Source: Alteromonas halophila (lineage in GTDB: Bacteria; Pseudomonadota; Gammaproteobacteria; Enterobacterales; Alteromonadaceae). Taken from it: 37,555 bases of DNA. A program made the position numbers and the translations under genes. The notes under the pieces are model-generated. The model made no database searches, was not told the DNA's origin, and worked only from the letters and a program-made list of their open reading frames with translations. This document shows positions 34,561 through 37,555 of the stretch, one piece after another. Location: assembly GCF_014651815.1 (NCBI RefSeq), contig NZ_BMXP01000008.1, forward strand, positions 125,993 through 163,547. The letters are read 5' to 3'. Positions within the stretch are counted from its first letter, which is position 1; every line of letters starts with the position of its first letter.

Positions 34561-35148
34561 TCAGGATACATATCTGCCAACCAGGGTTTGCAGAAATGGC
34601 AATAATTCGCGCTGGAACCACTTATGGCGATGCAGCCAGCGATTATTGCGACCCGACGGGTGTGGCAATACCAGTTCACCCGGTTGAAGTGACTGCCAGT
34701 CAGCAACAGCGTCTGTTAAGCGTTTGTACTGTGGTAAATAGTGGCGCTGTGCATGGCGGCCAATGTAAATTGTCAGTGATGGTGAGATCGTTTGCAAAAA
34801 CGCATCATGCCAGCGCGGTGCGCATGGTTTTAGCGGCGGTGCGTCTGCGCCATTTCGATAGCCTGGAAAGCAAAAGCTCATGGGCACCACTGAAATATTG
34901 TTATTTGAATAAAACTGCGCCCGGTTTAGTCCAAGCCAGCCCCGCAATCGATCGCCGGACGTATCATCCCAGGCGAGACCAGACTCGTGCGCGAGTCGCC
35001 CGGGAGCCTGACTGATTAACACGATTTTTGCAGACGGACTTAGAATAAATACCGGTTTTGGCTGGTGCGGTATTAACTCACTGCAATACCGACATGCCCG
35101 GGCACGATGTTCAAGTTCAGTTGCATCATTCACCTTAATACCTGACAC
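34561..35148 (-). CDS. Uracil-DNA glycosylase family protein
   Basis: Belongs to the uracil-DNA glycosylase superfamily; removes damaged or deaminated bases from DNA, though this subgroup is little studied. From the GTG at 35148 it has 195 residues; GGGAGAG at 35156-35162 lies seven bases upstream, and a TTG further up (35208) would overlap the divergent gene. Motifs are ARACRYCSELIP, IVLISQAPGRLAHESG (motif 1 region), WDDTSGDRLRGWLGL, VVPMSFCFPG and the C-terminal LPHPSGRNNRW (motif 2 with the leucine-loop His). No iron-sulfur Cys set is obvious beyond CRYC. It is a housekeeping gene caught among glycan genes. Confidence 0.85.
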   Translation of the reverse strand: MSGIKVNDATELEHRARACRYCSELIPHQPKPVFILSPSAKIVLISQAPGRLAHESGLAWDDTSGDRLRGWLGLNRAQFYSNNNISVVPMSFCFPGYRNGADAPPLKPCAPRWHDAFLQTISPSLTIYIGRHAQRHYLPQYKRLTDAVADWQSLQPGELVLPHPSGRNNRWLHRHKWFQRELLPFLQTLVGRYVS

Positions 35149-35183
35149 TTTGCTTCTCTCCCGACAAATGGAATACTTTTTTA

Positions 35184-35690
35184 ATGCTGATCGGACGACC
35201 TTCGACAAACCTTGCGGTGCCAGGTACTGTTATATTGCTTTGCCTGTTAGTTACTTTTCCTGCCAGAACCGCGACGCTCTATCTGACGCGCCACTATGAA
35301 AAAACAGCCGGGCCAAACCCCGGACTTACTGAGCAAGGTGCCCGTCGCGCAGAGAATCTCGCTACGTACATGACACGGCAATCGATAGGGAAAATATTTT
35401 CCACACCTTATAAGCGAACGACAGATACTGCACGTCCAACTTCTGTCATTACTAAGACACCCATCACCCACTACGATCCAAGCAAGCTTCAGGATTTAGC
35501 GGACAGCGTCAGTGACAGTCACCATAACGTACTTATTGTTGGTCACAGTAATACGACACCTCAGTTAATTAAGCTTCTTGGCGGGCCTGTTGTCGTAATA
35601 AAAGAAGATGACTATGGCGTACTTTATAAAATAGAAGTGGGAAAAGATAAAGACAGGTTTTCGCAAACAACCATCCCTGTGCCAAACTAA
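35184..35690 (+). CDS. Exported histidine phosphatase superfamily protein
   Basis: A 168-residue protein with an N-terminal hydrophobic signal (about 10-29, VPGTVILLCLLVTFPARTA), so probably periplasmic. The histidine phosphatase core has YLTRHYEK (the phospho-acceptor His in RH, usually RHAEK or RHGE), STPYKRTTDTARPT with the second Arg, and VLIVGHSNTTPQL with the second catalytic His. It resembles small SixA-like phosphatases; the substrate is unknown. It diverges from the glycosylase gene by 35 bases. Confidence 0.85.
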   Translation: MLIGRPSTNLAVPGTVILLCLLVTFPARTATLYLTRHYEKTAGPNPGLTEQGARRAENLATYMTRQSIGKIFSTPYKRTTDTARPTSVITKTPITHYDPSKLQDLADSVSDSHHNVLIVGHSNTTPQLIKLLGGPVVVIKEDDYGVLYKIEVGKDKDRFSQTTIPVPN

Positions 35691-35708
35691 GCAATTGGGC
35701 ACCCCCAT

Positions 35709-35724
35709 GTGCTACATGTAGCAC
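35709..35724. repeat. Perfect 16-bp palindrome
   Basis: GTGCTACATGTAGCAC is a perfect palindrome without a loop, between the histidine phosphatase stop (35690) and the cytidylyltransferase start (35847). No T-run follows. It may be an operator for the downstream gene; nothing else of note is seen in this 156-bp gap apart from the ribosome-binding site AAAGGAA. Confidence 0.45.
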
Positions 35725-35846
35725 TAATGATAGCGTTCAAGCATGCGGTTAGAGAATTTTACTAAGCGCGTTTGAGGCTCGCCAGTGTTTATAGACAAAA
35801 TGGGTTAGCCCACAAAGCAGACTGAAACTTCCAAAGGAATAGCCTG

Positions 35847-36305
35847 ATGAGAACTGTTGTCACCTACGGAACATTTGACTTATTTCATATCGGTCATGTC
35901 CGGCTTCTCAGGCGTCTTAAAGCGCTTGGCGATCGGCTTGTCGTTGGTTTATCAACCGACGAGTTTAATAAAGTGAAGGGGAAAGAAATCGTTATCCCTT
36001 TTGAAGACAGAAAGGAGATACTGTTGTCCTGTCGTTACGTCGATGATGTATTTGAGGAAAACAGCTGGGAGCAAAAACGGGCAGATCTGATCCGGGAAAA
36101 GGCATCGACGTTCGCAATTGGTGATGACTGGGCCGGTAAATTCGATGATCTGGAAGATATAGTTCAAGTTCTATACCTTCCAAGGACCAAAGACATTTCA
36201 ACGACTGAGCTTAAAACCGTTCTTTCTACCATTACTGACGATAAGTTACAGGAAATAAAAAACGTTGCATCTCACCTCGTGTCGCTAACTGAAAGCCTGA
36301 AATAA
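35847..36305 (+). CDS. tagD: Glycerol-3-phosphate cytidylyltransferase
   Basis: Makes CDP-glycerol from CTP and glycerol 3-phosphate, the activated form used to add glycerol phosphate to surface polymers. The 152-residue protein has the nucleotidyltransferase signatures TYGTFDLFHIGHVRLLRR (with HIGH near residues 14-17), the Lys in EFNKVKGKE, and RTKDISTTELK near the C-terminus (the RTxGISTT motif with D for G). Length is about 20 residues over the usual, from a helical tail. It follows AAAGGAATAGCCTG. No CDP-glycerol glycerophosphotransferase is seen in the window. Confidence 0.88.
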   Translation: MRTVVTYGTFDLFHIGHVRLLRRLKALGDRLVVGLSTDEFNKVKGKEIVIPFEDRKEILLSCRYVDDVFEENSWEQKRADLIREKASTFAIGDDWAGKFDDLEDIVQVLYLPRTKDISTTELKTVLSTITDDKLQEIKNVASHLVSLTESLK

Positions 36306-36370
36306 CAACCCAGCACGCGCGGCTCCACTCAAGCTATACATGGCATTCTTACGTTCTAGTGTCGTTCCTC

Positions 36371-36705
36371 GTTGTTACTCTACGGTTGCACGAAGGAGGT
36401 CCCGGACACGTGCGGCGCACGTTCCGGGATGACGTCTTTATTTTATTGGTGATGTTATTGCGTAAGCTATATGTGCGCTTTCACGGTGAAGATGTTCTTT
36501 GTTGCTACGCTACGGTTGCACGAAGGAGGTCCCGGACAAGTGCTGCGCACGTTCCAGGATGACGTCTTTGTTTTATTGGCGGTGTTATTGCGTAAGCTAT
36601 ATGTGCGCTTTCACGGTGAAGATGTTCTTCGTTGCTACTCTACGGTTGCACGTAGGAGTCCCGGATAAGCGCTGCGCGCTTTCCAGGATGACGCCCTTCT
36701 TCGAT
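36371..36705. repeat. 130-bp tandem repeat, two full copies and one partial
   Basis: Copies start at 36371, 36501 and 36631, exactly 130 bp apart. The first two are nearly identical; the third keeps the first 63 bases and then diverges. Each unit holds a GC-rich palindrome (36401-36428, 36531-36558, 36660-36687), then a shared AT-rich spacer and the block GTAAGCTATATGTGCGCTTT. Copies one and two contain AAGGAGGT just before the palindrome. Open frames here are out of register between copies (130 is not a multiple of three), so I do not call them genes. Confidence 0.9.
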
Positions 36706-36741
36706 TTGCTCCTTGTACCGCTTTTGAACCGAAGCAAGCTC

Positions 36742-37106
36742 TCACATGGGGGTGAAGAACGGTGAGCGTAGCGAGCGAGGGGTGCCAGTGGCACGCCGAT
36801 AAACTGGTATGGAACCAGTTTGAACAGCTTTAGCTGGCCTGCGTAAGCAGGTGAACCACAAGGAAGTGGTGAATAAAGTGATGAACGCGAGCACAAGACG
36901 TGCGAGCTGGTCGATGCACCAGGGATGGGTGAGGCTCCGGTTTGCGAAGCAAATTTGAGGTGACTTAACGTCACCTCAAAAGGAACGAACGGGCGTACAG
37001 GACGTACGCCCTGGCACTGCGCCACATGGATGTGTCCGAATGCATCGATTCAACGTCCGAGGGGTTAGGTTTCGCTATGCGGGAGTAGCACGTCAGTGCT
37101 GGTCCC
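36742..37106 (+). other. Array of about 14 consecutive short hairpins
   Basis: Nearly every base of 36782-37106 can fold into successive small stem-loops: GTGCC/GGCAC (36782-36794), AAACTGGT/ACCAGTTT (36801-36821), CAGC/GCTG (36825-36836), CCTGC/GCAGG with GTAA loop (36838-36851), ACCAC/GTGGT (36855-36870), GCAC/GTGC (36891-36903), CTGGT/ACCAG (36907-36922), TTTGC/GCAAA (36941-36953), an 11-bp stem at 36954-36980, GGGCGTAC/GTACGCCC (36991-37011), TGGC/GCCA (37012-37024), CACA/TGTG (37023-37034), GAAT/ATTC (37038-37051) and AGCAC/GTGCT (37087-37100) inside GGGA/TCCC. Several loops carry GGA on the plus strand, and a terminator follows, so a plus-strand RNA is plausible. No coding sense found. 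Confidence 0.7.
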
Positions 37107-37110
37107 AAAA

Positions 37111-37146
37111 ACAAAAAACCCCGCGTTCGCGGGGTTCTTTTTTTTT
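37111..37146. terminator. Bidirectional intrinsic terminator
   Basis: Stem AACCCCGC (37117-37124) / GCGGGGTT (37129-37136) with loop GTTC. On the plus strand it is followed by C and nine T (37138-37146); on the minus strand by TTTTTTGTTTTT. It ends the rRNA operon on the minus strand and can equally end a plus-strand transcript from the hairpin array. Confidence 0.92.
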
Positions 37147-37150
37147 CGAA

Positions 37151-37195
37151 TTAGGAGTCTGGCGGTGTGTGCCACGTCGCTATGGCCGCCAGACA
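37151..37195 (-). pseudogene. 5S rRNA gene reduced by internal deletion
   Basis: Read on the minus strand, the first 24 bases match a 5S rRNA 5' end (TGTCTGGCGGCCATAGCG then ACGTGG; 20 of 24 agree with E. coli as I recall it), and the last bases GCCAGACTCC match a 5S 3' end. Only about 45 bases lie between instead of about 120, so helices II-V are missing while the terminal helix I (GTCTGGCGG/CCGCCAGAC) is intact. It occupies the normal 5S place between 23S and the terminator. An assembly error is the alternative. Confidence 0.75.
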
Positions 37196-37450
37196 AAACT
37201 GGTTGTTACCGACTTACGTCAATAACATAACAATCGGGAAAGTCTGATATTCAATCTATCGAGTAACGTCACTACTCTACGTACATATTTCTTAGCTTGT
37301 CTACAACACTCAATGTTTCTTAACTCCTCCTAGTTTAGCGAGTAGCAAAATGGTCAGTCGATTTCACATCGACGGTTAAACCGTTTTGCACGCCCACTTG
37401 CAAAGCAAGTGCTTGTAGGTGAAGAGCTAAAAAGCTTCTTGGGTGTTGTA
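37196..37450 (-). other. 23S-5S spacer with clustered stem-loops
   Basis: The 255-bp transcribed spacer has no gene. Its 23S-proximal part again folds into consecutive hairpins: TCGAT/ATCGA (37358-37372), ACGGT/ACCGT (37372-37384), CACTTG/CAAGTG (37395-37411) and AGCT/AGCT within GAAG/CTTC (37421-37438). These may be processing signals for RNase III or RNase E. The part at 37196-37350 shows nothing I recognise. Confidence 0.6.
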
Positions 37451-37555
37451 TGGTTAAGCCTCTCGGGCAATTAGTACAGGTTAGCTTAACGCCTTACAAC
37501 GCTTCCACATCCTGCCTATCAACGTCTTAGTCTAAAACAACCCTTCCAGAGCTTA
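37451..37555 (-). rRNA. 23S ribosomal RNA, 3' end, cut by window edge
   Basis: Read on the minus strand, the sequence has the conserved 23S tail: GACGTTGATAGGCAGGATGT, GAGCTAACC-like GCTAACCTGTACTAATTGCC and GAGGCTTAACC. The mature 3' end is placed near 37451 because GGCTTAACC pairs with the 23S 5' end in known bacteria. The rest of the rRNA operon lies beyond the right edge. Confidence 0.95.

Noticed and set aside
36371..36705. CRISPR array
   Set aside because: Units are 130 bp with no short conserved repeats separated by unique spacers, and no cas genes are near.
36359..36765. Overlapping open frames within the 130-bp repeats, two of them with a perfect AAGGAGGT before a GTG
   Set aside because: The repeat length is not a multiple of three, so each copy is read in another frame, and the palindromes explain the conservation better than a protein.
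36597..37025. A 142-codon minus-strand open frame across the hairpin array
   Set aside because: The array is made of palindromes, which remove stop codons on both strands by composition; the protein is low in structure-forming residues and has no start signal.
37072..37106. ATGCGGGAGTAGCAC resembles a 5S 3' part or a tRNA 5' part on the plus strand
   Set aside because: The match is about 12 bases, on the opposite strand to the rRNA operon, and the stretch folds as the last hairpin of the array; no tRNA or 5S continues from it.

Overview
The window looks like the chromosome of a marine gammaproteobacterium of the Alteromonadales, close to Alteromonas. This is judged from gene order and protein style, not from a search. 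The left edge carries, on the minus strand, the start of tuf preceded by tRNA-Thr(TGT), tRNA-Tyr(GTA), tRNA-Gly(TCC) and tRNA-Thr(GGT), then coaX, birA and murB. This is the enterobacterial order murB-birA-coaA-thrU-tyrU-glyT-thrT-tufB, with type III pantothenate kinase coaX in the coaA slot. The right edge carries the 3' end of a 23S rRNA gene on the same strand. In E. coli the rrn operon lies directly beside murB; here about 33 kb separates them.

The first half of that insert is a type II secretion-like (T2SS-like) module in two divergent operons, gspL-M-C-D on minus and gspE-F-G-H-I-J-K on plus. The secretin has a lipobox, GspC is very short, and no gspN, gspO or pilotin gene is present. 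Right after gspK comes a 447-residue secreted protein with a signal peptide, acidic Thr/Asp/Gly-rich composition, codon use typical of very high expression, a structured leader and a strong terminator. I read it as a surface-layer (S-layer) type structural protein and as the likely cargo of the secretion module.

The rest of the insert (about 17.0-36.3 kb) is a surface-glycan region: glycosyltransferases of GT2, GT4, GT61-like and GT-D-like types, two tandem pyruvyl-transferase paralogues, five proteins with sulfotransferase-type P-loops (one fused to TPR and RgpF-like domains), and a glycerol-3-phosphate cytidylyltransferase. Two housekeeping-type genes, a uracil-DNA glycosylase family protein and a secreted histidine phosphatase, sit near the end. 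Taken together the region could build, export and decorate a cell-surface layer with sulfated, pyruvylated and possibly glycerol-phosphate-bearing glycans; this link is inference.

The last 1.25 kb has no protein gene but is rich in structure: two and a half copies of an exactly 130-bp tandem repeat containing a covarying palindrome, then about 14 nose-to-tail short hairpins over 340 bp, a bidirectional terminator, and a 5S rRNA gene reduced to its terminal helix by an internal deletion, followed by the 23S-5S spacer and the 23S 3' end.
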